From Stakelama portus (lineage in GTDB: Bacteria; Pseudomonadota; Alphaproteobacteria; Sphingomonadales; Sphingomonadaceae), in the NCBI RefSeq assembly GCF_003171655.1, contig NZ_QFZL01000008.1:1-64000 (forward strand): a DNA stretch of 64,000 nucleotides. The letters are read 5' to 3'. Shown in pieces: positions 56,662 to 64,000 of the stretch. The translations under genes and the position numbers were made by a program. The notes beneath the pieces were generated by a model. That model was not told the origin of the DNA. It was given only the letters and a program-made list of their open reading frames with translations, and made no database searches. Position 1 is the first letter of the stretch. Each line of letters starts with the position of its first letter.

Positions 56662-58341
56662 TCAGCGGGTAAGTTTCTTGTACGCCAGTCGCGTCGGGCG
56701 ATCGGCGGCGTCGCCCAGGCGGCGGCGCTTGTCCTCTTCATAGGCTTCGAAATTGCCTTCGAACCATTCGACATGGCTGTCGCCTTCGAACGCAAGGATG
56801 TGCGTGGCGAGGCGATCGAGGAAGAAGCGATCGTGGCTGATGACCACGGCGCAACCGGCGAAATTCTCGATCGCTTCTTCGAGCGCGCCCAGCGTTTCGA
56901 CGTCGAGATCGTTGGTCGGTTCGTCGAGCAGCAGCACGTTGCCGCCCTTTTTCAGCATCTTGGCCATATGGACGCGATTGCGTTCACCGCCCGAGAGCTT
57001 GCCGACATTCTTTTGCTGGTCCTGGCCCTTGAAGTTGAAGGCGCCGACATAGGCGCGCGTCGACATGTCGTGGCCGTTGACCTTCACATAATCGAGGCCG
57101 TCCGAAATCTCTTCCCAGACATTATGCTTGGGATTCAGATCGTCGCGGCTCTGATCGACATAGCCGAGATGGACCGTGGGGCCGATGTCGATTTCACCGC
57201 TGTCGGGGGTTTCCTGACCGGTGATGATCTTGAACAGCGTCGATTTACCCGCGCCGTTGGGGCCGATCACGCCGACGATGCCACCCGGAGGCAGCATGAA
57301 GGACAGATCCTCGAACAACAGCTTGTCGCCATAGGCTTTGCTGATGTTCTTCGCCTCGATCACCTTGCCGCCCAGACGCTCGGGCACCTGAATGACGATC
57401 GCGGCCTTGCCCGGCGCGCGATCCTTTTGCGCGTCCTGCAGCTGTTCGAACTTGGCGATACGCGCCTTGGACTTGGTCTGGCGGCCCTTGGCGCCCTGAC
57501 GAATCCATTCGAGTTCGTCCTTGATCGCCTTTTGACGACCCGATTCCTCGCGCGATTCCTGTTCGAGGCGTTTGGCCTTCTTTTCCAGATAGGTCGAATA
57601 ATTGCCTTCGTACGGGAAGTATTTTCCGCGATCGAGCTCGAGGATCCAGTCGACCACGTGATCGAGGAAATAGCGATCGTGGGTGATCATCAGCACCGCA
57701 CCGGCATATTCCTTGAGGTGGTTTTCGAGCCATTCGACGCTTTCGGCATCGAGATGGTTGGTCGGTTCGTCGAGCAGCAGGATCGACGGCTTCTGGATCA
57801 GCAGCCGGGTGAGCGCGATGCGGCGCTTTTCACCGCCCGACAGGCTTTCGACCGGCCAGTCGCCCGGCGGGCAGCGCAGCGCTTCCATCGCGATTTCGAG
57901 CTGGTTGTCGAGCGTCCAGCCATCGACGGCGTCGATCTTTTCCTGAAGGACGCCCATTTCCTCCATCAGCGCATCGAAATCGGTATCGTCCTTGGGATCA
58001 CCCATTTCGGCCGAGATGGCGTTGAAGCGATCGACCATGTCGGCGATGTCGCGGGCGCCGTCCTTAACGTTTTCCAGCACCGTCTTGCTGGCGTCGAGAT
58101 GCGGTTCCTGCGGCAGATAGCCGACAGTGATGTTCTCACCCGGCCATGCCTCGCCCGAAAATTCGGTGTCGATGCCCGCCATGATCTTCATCAGCGTGGA
58201 TTTACCGGCGCCGTTCGGGCCGACGATGCCGATCTTGGCGCCCTGATAGAATTGCAGGTTGATGTTGGCGAGCACGGGCTTTGGCGCGCCGGGGAAGGTC
58301 TTGGTCATGTCCTTCATGACGAAGGCGTATTGGGCGGACAC
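56662..58341 (-). CDS. ettA: Energy-dependent translational throttle protein EttA (ABC-F ATPase)
   Basis: A 559-aa ribosome-associated ABC-F protein that gates entry to the elongation cycle according to ATP level. Two ATPase domains: Walker A IGIVGPNGAGKSTLMKIMAG and VIGPNGAGKSTLFK; signatures SLSGGEKRRIALTR and KLSGGERNRVHMAK; both followed by LLDEPTNHLD and LLDEPTNDLD. Between them is the linker (KEYAGAVLMITHDRY... LDRGKYFPYEGNYSTYLEKK). No membrane domain. Start GTG 58341 with GGAG upstream gives SAQYAFVMKDMTKTFPG, the normal EttA N-terminus. Confidence 0.96.
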   Translation of the reverse strand: MSAQYAFVMKDMTKTFPGAPKPVLANINLQFYQGAKIGIVGPNGAGKSTLMKIMAGIDTEFSGEAWPGENITVGYLPQEPHLDASKTVLENVKDGARDIADMVDRFNAISAEMGDPKDDTDFDALMEEMGVLQEKIDAVDGWTLDNQLEIAMEALRCPPGDWPVESLSGGEKRRIALTRLLIQKPSILLLDEPTNHLDAESVEWLENHLKEYAGAVLMITHDRYFLDHVVDWILELDRGKYFPYEGNYSTYLEKKAKRLEQESREESGRQKAIKDELEWIRQGAKGRQTKSKARIAKFEQLQDAQKDRAPGKAAIVIQVPERLGGKVIEAKNISKAYGDKLLFEDLSFMLPPGGIVGVIGPNGAGKSTLFKIITGQETPDSGEIDIGPTVHLGYVDQSRDDLNPKHNVWEEISDGLDYVKVNGHDMSTRAYVGAFNFKGQDQQKNVGKLSGGERNRVHMAKMLKKGGNVLLLDEPTNDLDVETLGALEEAIENFAGCAVVISHDRFFLDRLATHILAFEGDSHVEWFEGNFEAYEEDKRRRLGDAADRPTRLAYKKLTR

Positions 58342-58480
58342 GGGCGTGTTCTCCGATCGAAAATGCAAGTGCAGGAAAGTCAGGCGCGCATGTAGCGCCC
58401 CGCCCCAACTTGTGCAACGCGGTGAAGAAGCCCGGGCAAGGCGATTGGCAAAGCCGGCAGCGGCGGTTAGCAATCGCATT

Positions 58481-59872
58481 ATGAACAGGCACCTCCTCCT
58501 CGCGGCCGCGGCCGCCCTCGCCCTTCCCGCCACCCTGCATGCGCAGACAATGCCGATCGTGCCCGATGCGGATGTTTCCGCACTGCGCGACGCGGCGTTG
58601 CAGGACGAATATGCATGGGATCTGGTCGAGGGGCTGACCACCGAAGTCGGCCCGCGGCTTGCCGGAACCGAGGCCGAGGCGCGCGCACGCAGCTGGGCGG
58701 AGGCGCATCTGAAGGGCATGGGCTTTGCCAATGTCCATATCGAAACCTATCAGATGCCGGTATGGGAACGCGGCGTCGAAACCGCGCATATCGTCTCCCC
58801 CTTCCCCCAGGCGCTGACGCTGACCGCGCTGGGCCGCTCGGCCGCGACGCCGCCCGAGGGAATCGAAGCCGAAGTCGTCTATTTCCCGACCTTTGCCGAA
58901 ATGATGGCGGCACCGGCCGAGGCGATCCGCGGCAAGATCGTCTTTGTCAGCAACGACATGGTGCCGACTCAGGACGGCTCGGGCTATGGCGCCAATGGCG
59001 CGGCGCGCTTTGTCGGCCCCAGCTTCGCCTCGCAAAAGGGCGCGGTGGCGATGATCATCAAGTCGATCGGTACCGACAGCCATCGCACGCCGCACACCGG
59101 CGGCACCAATTTCGCCGAGGGCGTGGCGCCGATCCCCGCCGCGGCGCTTTCGGTGCCCGATGCCGAGCAGCTGGAACGCGTGTTCGAACGCGGCCAGCCG
59201 GTGCGGCTGCATCTGACGCTGACGCCGCGCGACAGCGGGATGCAGGAATCGGGCAATGTCATCGCCGAAGTGCCCGGCAGCGATCCCGATGCGGGCATCG
59301 TGCTGATCGCATGCCATCTCGACAGCTGGGATCTTGGCACCGGCGCGATCGATGATGCCGCCGGTTGCGGCATCGTGGCCGCGGCGGCCAGGCACATCAT
59401 GGAGGCCGGGCAGCCGCGCCGTACGATCCGCATCCTGTTTGCCGGGGCCGAGGAAGTCGGCGTGTTCGGCGGCGATGCCTATTATGAGGCGCACAAGAGC
59501 GATCCGGTGGTGCTGGTCAGCGAATCGGATTTCGGCGCCGACCGGGTGTGGCGCGTGACGACGAACCTTCCCGGCGACGCCGATGCGGTCGGCAAGCGCG
59601 TCGCGGCGGCGCTCGCCCCGCTGGGCATCGTCGCCGGGTCGGGCAAGGCAGGCGGCGGCGCCGATGTCGGCGAATTCGCGCGCAACGGCACGGCGGTGAT
59701 CGATCTGGATCAGGACGGCACCCGCTATTTCGACCTGCACCACACGCCCGACGACACGCTCGACAAGATCGATCCCGAACAGCTTCGCCAGAATGTCGCG
59801 GCATGGACGGCAATGCTGGCGGTCGTCGCCAACGCGCCCGAAGCGATCGGCCCCGTCGCGGACGCCGAGTGA
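58481..59872 (+). CDS. Exported M28-family aminopeptidase/carboxypeptidase Q-like
   Basis: A 463-aa zinc exopeptidase with a signal peptide (MNRHLLLAAAAALALPATLH, then AQT). A protease-associated domain lies around 120-230 (IRGKIVFVSNDMVPTQDG). The M28 catalytic ligands are LIACHLDSWDLGTGAIDDAA (His, Asp), FAGAEEVGVFGGDAYYE (catalytic Glu and metal Glu), SESDFGAD (Asp) and DLHHTPDDTLDKI (His). The HLDSWDxGxGAxDD block resembles carboxypeptidase Q. It acts on di- or oligopeptides in the periplasm. It is divergent from ettA. Confidence 0.92.
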   Translation: MNRHLLLAAAAALALPATLHAQTMPIVPDADVSALRDAALQDEYAWDLVEGLTTEVGPRLAGTEAEARARSWAEAHLKGMGFANVHIETYQMPVWERGVETAHIVSPFPQALTLTALGRSAATPPEGIEAEVVYFPTFAEMMAAPAEAIRGKIVFVSNDMVPTQDGSGYGANGAARFVGPSFASQKGAVAMIIKSIGTDSHRTPHTGGTNFAEGVAPIPAAALSVPDAEQLERVFERGQPVRLHLTLTPRDSGMQESGNVIAEVPGSDPDAGIVLIACHLDSWDLGTGAIDDAAGCGIVAAAARHIMEAGQPRRTIRILFAGAEEVGVFGGDAYYEAHKSDPVVLVSESDFGADRVWRVTTNLPGDADAVGKRVAAALAPLGIVAGSGKAGGGADVGEFARNGTAVIDLDQDGTRYFDLHHTPDDTLDKIDPEQLRQNVAAWTAMLAVVANAPEAIGPVADAE

Positions 59873-60082
59873 TTCGCAAGCGCAACGATCCGCCACCTGT
59901 CCCAGAGCGGAGCGATATTTTCTGGTGCAACGCGAAATGATCAGAATCGGCGGAAATCTGCGGTCGAAGCTTACTGTAAGATGAATTTACGATTGACGCG
60001 ACCGCAGTGCACGCTATTGGGCGAGTTTCGCGACGGCATTCGGGCCGGGTGCGAAATAGAAGTTCAAATGGGAGCAAACCAG

Positions 60083-60316
60083 ATGAAGAAGGTCCTCACT
60101 GTCGCTGCTGCCGCCGGCCTGATGATGCTTGGCGCATGCCAGCCGGCTGCGGAAAACACGACTGCCGAAAACATGATCGACAGCCAGGAAGCCAACGCTG
60201 CGATGTATGAAAACATGGCGGACGAAGCGACCAACGAATCGACCGAAGCCATGTTCGAGAACGCTGCGGACGCTTCGGAAGCAGCTGCTGACGCGGTTGC
60301 AGACAACGCCATGTAA
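60083..60316 (+). CDS. Small acidic lipoprotein with repeated (F/Y)EN(M/A)AD units
   Basis: A 77-aa protein. A lipoprotein signal (MKKVLTVAAAAGLMMLGACQ) ends at the lipobox LGAC. The mature part is Ala/Glu/Asn-rich, strongly acidic and repetitive: MYENMADEATNESTEAMFEN then AADASEAAADAVADNAM, probably helical or disordered. No family recognised. GGGAG precedes the ATG, and a hairpin plus U-tract terminator follows. Exposed on the outer or inner membrane surface facing the periplasm. Confidence 0.8.
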   Translation: MKKVLTVAAAAGLMMLGACQPAAENTTAENMIDSQEANAAMYENMADEATNESTEAMFENAADASEAAADAVADNAM

Positions 60317-60357
60317 TTGGCGCCCCGACCCCGCAAGGGATCGGGACCGAGATAGCG

Positions 60358-60390
60358 AAGGGCGCTTCCCATATCGGGGGGCGCCCTTTT
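60358..60390 (+). terminator. Intrinsic terminator of the small lipoprotein gene
   Basis: AAGGGCGC (60358-60365) pairs with GCGCCCTT (60381-60388) and is followed by TT; a G-run in the loop can add pairs. It lies 41 nt after the stop. Confidence 0.8.
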
Positions 60391-60513
60391 GCTTTGCCGG
60401 GCATCCGGCTTTTCCGGGGACGCGTGCCCCTGCCCCGCTTTTTTCGACGCATGGCGGCGCCGTACCGCGCGCAGGGACGCGCCCCGCCCGCAGAGCATCG
60501 CTTGCAAACGCAA

Positions 60514-60539
60514 GGAGGCGCCCCTTGCGGAGCGCCTCC
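60514..60539 (-). terminator. Hairpin downstream of the TonB-dependent receptor gene
   Basis: GGAGGCGC (60514-60521) and GCGCCTCC (60532-60539), a perfect 8-bp stem with a 10-nt loop, about 50 nt after the receptor stop. No long U-tract, so termination is likely but not certain. Confidence 0.5.
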
Positions 60540-60591
60540 CCAATAACCGGCAGCCCTTGCCCCGCCGCGCATGGCGGCGGAGCAGTCGCGA

Positions 60592-63390
60592 TCAGAATTT
60601 GATCCGCGTACCGAACTTCACGGTCGAGCCATATTCCTCATACTGAAGGAGGCGCTGGCGGCCATTATAGTTCTGATAGGCGAAATAGTTCGCATTGTTG
60701 ATGTTGATCCAGTCAGCATAGATCTGGATGTTGCGCGTCACCTTGAACTTGGCGGTCAGATCCAGCTGGAAATGATCGTCGACATAGCGGTCTTCCGCCG
60801 CTTCGGCGCCGACTTCGTCCAGATATTTGTCGCGATAGGTGCCGGCGAGACGCAGGCTCAGCGGACCGTTTTCATAGCCGACAACCGCGTTGAACGTGTT
60901 GCGCGATGAAGAGGGCAGCATGATTTCGCGCGGATCGGTGGGCTCGCCATCGGTCAGCACATCGCCCTTGGCGTCGGTGAAGGTATAGTTGAACTGGAAG
61001 AGCAGGCCGTCGAGCGGGCCCGGCAGGAAATCCATCACCTGGCTGAAGCTGAATTCGACACCGGTGACGTTCGCGGTTTCGCCGTTGATCGGGAATTTGT
61101 CGATCGAGTCATAGGCCATGCCGTTATAGATGCCGCCCTGTGACGAGGTGGAATCGACGATGAAGTCCTTGATCGACTTGTAAAAGAAATTGACCGAGAT
61201 CGCGCCGTTGGCGGCATAATAATATTCGACCGCAGCGTCGAAATTCCACGCATGATAGGGCTTGAGATCGGGATTGCCCAGCTCGGCTTCATTATCGTCA
61301 TTGATCAGGAAGCGCGGCGCCATGTCCGACAGGTTCGGACGCATCAGGCTGCGATAGCCCGCTGCGCGCAGCACCAGCCCCGAACGCGGTTCGAAACGCA
61401 GCGTCAGGCTGGGCAGCCAGTCGGTATAGCTGCGCGTGAACTGGACCGGATCGACGCAGACTTCCTGCGCGCAATTGTCGTTTTCGAGCTGGACGAAATT
61501 GCCGTTGAGGCGGTTGAAGGTCCGTTCCATGCGAACGCCGCCGATCGCGCGCAGCGTGCTGCTGTCCCAGCGGCCGAGCAAATAGCCGGCGAGCACGTCT
61601 TCCTTGGCGCGATAGTCGCTTTCGGCCGAGCCAAAGCCCGATTCCTCGGTATCCAGTTCGAAATCGCCCGGATTGTCGTAATAGAAATCGTGCGTCTTGC
61701 CCCAGTCGAACGCGGGATAGATGTCCGCCAGGCCATAAGAGGGATTGCCGACCAGATCGGCGAAGCCGAGCGGGCCGTTATAATCGCCATAATATTCGAG
61801 GTTGAAGTCATAGCGCTTCACCCGCCAGCGCGACTTGACGCCGCCCTGCACCGTGAATTCGCCGCCATCCATCGCAAAGCTGCGCGCCAGATCGCCGCGG
61901 AGCGACCATTCCTGATCGACCGAATCCGACAGCGCCGTGCGTTCGATGCGATTGAAGCTGTAATTGTCGGGATCGGTGAACCGGTCGGCACCGTTGACGA
62001 GCGCAAACGCCGGAACATGCGGGTTCGAATAGTCGAAATTGATGTCGACGCCGCTGTTGAACCGGGCGCGGAAGCGCGTGGGATCGAGCGAGCCATGCTC
62101 GCTTTCGCTCGAGCGCGCCCAGCCGGCCTGATAGGTGGCGTGCCAGCCATTGGTCTGGGTTTCGCCGCCAAAGGTGATCGTGCGCACCTTCTGGCTTTCG
62201 AACCGGTCCTTGAGGTCGCGGCGCACTTCGATCCGCGAGCTCGAACCGCTCGGCTGGAACAGCGCGCTGTCATCGGTTCCCGAAACCGGGTCGCCGTTCG
62301 AAATGATCGTCAGCCGGTTGCGATATTCGTGATCGTCAAACTGGGTGTAGATGCCGCGCAGATACAGCGTCGTCGTGCTGCTGGGGCGCCAGTCGAGCGA
62401 CAGCGTGCCGCCGATGCGCTTCCGTTCGACATCATAATCGCGATACTGGACCTCTTCGTTGAAATCGACGCCGTTCGCCGTGTCCCACGTGCCGCCGGTT
62501 TCGACATTGTCGGTCGAGAATTTGCGCTGATAATAGGAAAAGCCGCCGGCGATGCCGAAATTGTCGGTGAGGCGCGTGGCGAAATCGATGCTGCCCTTGG
62601 GCGTCAGCGTGTCGCGCAGCTCGTTATAGCTGCCTTCGACCTTTACCGTATACAGGTCGCTTTCGCGATCGAACGCACTGGTGGTGTGGATTTCCACCGA
62701 AGCGCCGATCGTGTCGCCGTCCATGTCGGGGGTCAGCGACTTCTTCACTTCGATCGATTCGATCAGATCGCTCGAAACCGTGTCGAGCGCGACTTCGCGC
62801 ACGTCGGATTCGGGCGACGGCAGGCGCAGGCCGTTGACCGACGAGCTGTTGAGATTGGGATCGAGACCCCGCACCGACACGAAACGCCCCTCGCCCTGAT
62901 CGTCGAGGATGTTGACGCCGGGCAGACGGCGCAGCGATTCGGCGACATTCTGATCGGGGAACTGGCCGATCGCGTCGCGCGTCACCACGCTGGAAACACC
63001 ATCGGCGGCGCGTTCGCGCTGCAGCGCGCTGAACAGATTGGCGCGCTGGCCGACGACGAGAATCTCGCTGTCGGTGCCGAGCACGATGTCCGCGGTCAGT
63101 TCGCCGGTTTCGGGAACCACGATCCGCGTTTCGAACAGCGGCGCGCCCTGATAGCGCGCGCGCAGCGTATAGGTGCCGGGCGCGACATCGGAAAAGCTGT
63201 AATAGCCGTGCGAATCGGCCTGGGTGGTGCGTCCCAGTTCGACGATCGTGACTTCGGCGCCCTGAAGCGACGCGGTCCCCGACGCGTCGGTGACGATGCC
63301 GGTAACGTCGCTTGCCCAGGCCGTCGCAGGTAGCGCCAGCAGCATCGCCCCGGCCATGAGCCGCGAGCGCATTCCGAATCTAGTGATCAT
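60592..63390 (-). CDS. TonB-dependent outer-membrane receptor, phytase-linked
   Basis: A 932-aa receptor. Signal peptide (MRSRLMAGAMLLALPATAWA), a carboxypeptidase-regulatory-like beta-sandwich (VTGIVTDASGTASLQGAEVT, about 27-110), a TonB-box/plug region (GQFPDQNVAESLRRLPGVNI, VSVRGLDPNLNSSSVNGLRL) and a 22-strand barrel ending VKFGTRIKF with terminal Phe. The plug opening is that of the large sphingomonad/Caulobacter receptors that import sugars or phosphorylated compounds. It is divergent from a phytase gene, so inositol phosphates are a likely ligand (inference). GGGGGAATCC precedes ATG 63390. Confidence 0.94.
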   Translation of the reverse strand: MITRFGMRSRLMAGAMLLALPATAWASDVTGIVTDASGTASLQGAEVTIVELGRTTQADSHGYYSFSDVAPGTYTLRARYQGAPLFETRIVVPETGELTADIVLGTDSEILVVGQRANLFSALQRERAADGVSSVVTRDAIGQFPDQNVAESLRRLPGVNILDDQGEGRFVSVRGLDPNLNSSSVNGLRLPSPESDVREVALDTVSSDLIESIEVKKSLTPDMDGDTIGASVEIHTTSAFDRESDLYTVKVEGSYNELRDTLTPKGSIDFATRLTDNFGIAGGFSYYQRKFSTDNVETGGTWDTANGVDFNEEVQYRDYDVERKRIGGTLSLDWRPSSTTTLYLRGIYTQFDDHEYRNRLTIISNGDPVSGTDDSALFQPSGSSSRIEVRRDLKDRFESQKVRTITFGGETQTNGWHATYQAGWARSSESEHGSLDPTRFRARFNSGVDINFDYSNPHVPAFALVNGADRFTDPDNYSFNRIERTALSDSVDQEWSLRGDLARSFAMDGGEFTVQGGVKSRWRVKRYDFNLEYYGDYNGPLGFADLVGNPSYGLADIYPAFDWGKTHDFYYDNPGDFELDTEESGFGSAESDYRAKEDVLAGYLLGRWDSSTLRAIGGVRMERTFNRLNGNFVQLENDNCAQEVCVDPVQFTRSYTDWLPSLTLRFEPRSGLVLRAAGYRSLMRPNLSDMAPRFLINDDNEAELGNPDLKPYHAWNFDAAVEYYYAANGAISVNFFYKSIKDFIVDSTSSQGGIYNGMAYDSIDKFPINGETANVTGVEFSFSQVMDFLPGPLDGLLFQFNYTFTDAKGDVLTDGEPTDPREIMLPSSSRNTFNAVVGYENGPLSLRLAGTYRDKYLDEVGAEAAEDRYVDDHFQLDLTAKFKVTRNIQIYADWININNANYFAYQNYNGRQRLLQYEEYGSTVKFGTRIKF

Positions 63391-63454
63391 TGGATTCCCC
63401 CTGTATGTGTGGCGCGCGCTTCGCAGCCGTGCGTTTCGGGGGGATGAAACTAAT

Positions 63455-64000
63455 ATGACACTAGCGTTACGAAGCGGCCTGGTTGCCGCATTGGGTACGA
63501 TCATGCTCGGCGGATGCGCCGCCGGCGAGCGACCGGCGGCGATGCTTCCGGCAGTCGCGGTTTCCGCCGCCGCCGAAACCACGCCGGTGGGGTCTTCGGT
63601 GGGTCAGGATGCCGCCGACGATCCGGCGATCTGGGCCGCGCCCGTCGGAACCACGGCCAGCTTTCAGGGCAAACCGGTCGAGGCACTGATCCTGGGCACC
63701 GACAAGAAAGCCGGCCTCTATGTCTATGGCATGGATGGCGCCGCGCTGCAGTTTCTGCCCGACGGGCGACTCAACAATGTCGATCTGCTGCCCGACGGCA
63801 ACGGCTTCCTTGCCGCCGCGTCGGATCGCGGGCGGATGGGCGTTGCGCTCTATCGTTATGCCGGTTCGGGCGAGCTGGTTCCGGCAGGCTTTATCCGGTC
63901 CGACGTCGCCGAGCCCTATGGCTTTTGCATGGGACGCTGGAACGGGCGGATGCTGGCGGTGCTCGTCGCCAAGGATGGCGGCGTGCGCATCTATGCCGTC
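63455..64000 (+). CDS. Beta-propeller 3-phytase, 3' part beyond window
   Basis: The first 182 codons of a beta-propeller phytase that hydrolyses phytate in the envelope or outside the cell. A lipobox GGCAAG follows a signal sequence (VAALGTIMLGGC). The BPP opening is QDAADDPAIWAAPV and ALILGTDKKAGLYVYGMDGA, then LQFLPDGRLNNVDLLPDG, with the DDPAIW, TDKKAGLY and NNVD blocks that build the calcium/phosphate site. The right side of the gene is beyond base 64000. It is divergent from a TonB receptor across 64 bp, a pairing known for aquatic and sphingomonad phytases. Confidence 0.94.
   Translation, partial: MTLALRSGLVAALGTIMLGGCAAGERPAAMLPAVAVSAAAETTPVGSSVGQDAADDPAIWAAPVGTTASFQGKPVEALILGTDKKAGLYVYGMDGAALQFLPDGRLNNVDLLPDGNGFLAAASDRGRMGVALYRYAGSGELVPAGFIRSDVAEPYGFCMGRWNGRMLAVLVAKDGGVRIYAV

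Noticed and set aside
61252..63333. 693-codon plus-strand frame opposite the TonB receptor
   Set aside because: Antisense to a receptor with signal peptide, plug and C-terminal Phe; no domain of its own.

Overview
This 64 kb window reads as chromosomal DNA of a high-GC alphaproteobacterium, most probably a sphingomonad (order Sphingomonadales). The pointers are a CckA-type hybrid kinase, LexA boxes of the alphaproteobacterial GTTC-N7-GTTC form upstream of recA and dinB, a TonB-dependent receptor divergent from a beta-propeller phytase, FadL- and YqgE-type envelope genes, many exported peptidases, and a sphingomonad-style extragenic palindrome (TTCGACAAGCTCAG). I see no rRNA, tRNA, insertion sequence, prophage or CRISPR array. 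Genes are densely packed on both strands, and most long open frames opposite them are codon-bias shadows.

Layout. 1-6 kb: ahcY (cut by the window edge) with an ArsR/SahR-type palindrome upstream, a two-domain metallo-beta-lactamase protein, yqgE, a peroxiredoxin, a small membrane protein and AMP nucleosidase. 6-19 kb: an M2 peptidase, an alpha/beta hydrolase, a marR-emrA-emrB efflux operon, asd, an S9 dipeptidyl peptidase, zntB, a FadL porin and soxR. 19-25 kb: a SoxR-controlled VOC gene, icd with a strong terminator, a Kef-type antiporter and aidB. 24.7-35 kb: dinB, alaS, an ECF41 sigma factor with its carboxymuconolactone-decarboxylase partner, a GST/symporter/M24 peptidase operon, and recA divergent from a membrane-anchored carrier-protein-like gene. 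35-47 kb: a purine-base deaminase coupled to a phosphoribosyltransferase, a receiver protein with cckA, an M13 peptidase, smpB, two tandem small secreted-protein paralogues, dapA and slt. 46.6-56 kb: an ArsR/SRPBCC/MAPEG cassette, a DUF983/MocR pair, greB, two acylphosphatases flanking a NYN RNase-like gene, putP, and a DUF4238 gene in a gene-poor, less GC-rich stretch. 56-64 kb: a 47-aa membrane peptide, ettA, an M28 peptidase, a small acidic lipoprotein, a TonB receptor and a phytase.

The clearest regulatory logic is written in the DNA. An exact ECF41 promoter (TGTCACA-N16-CGTC) precedes the CMD/ECF41 pair. A SoxR operator sits inside a 19-bp spacer in front of the VOC gene. LexA boxes precede dinB and recA. 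A palindrome lies upstream of ahcY, and a 10-bp direct repeat with a 22-bp period precedes the DUF983/MocR pair. AMP nucleosidase, the deaminase and the phosphoribosyltransferase together outline an adenine-to-IMP salvage route. Five exported peptidases (M2, S9, M24, M13, M28) suggest a peptide-scavenging lifestyle. The least explained items are the tandem small proteins inserted between dapA and smpB, the acylphosphatase/NYN/acylphosphatase group, and the DUF4238 region. All names come from recognising motifs by eye; no database search was possible.
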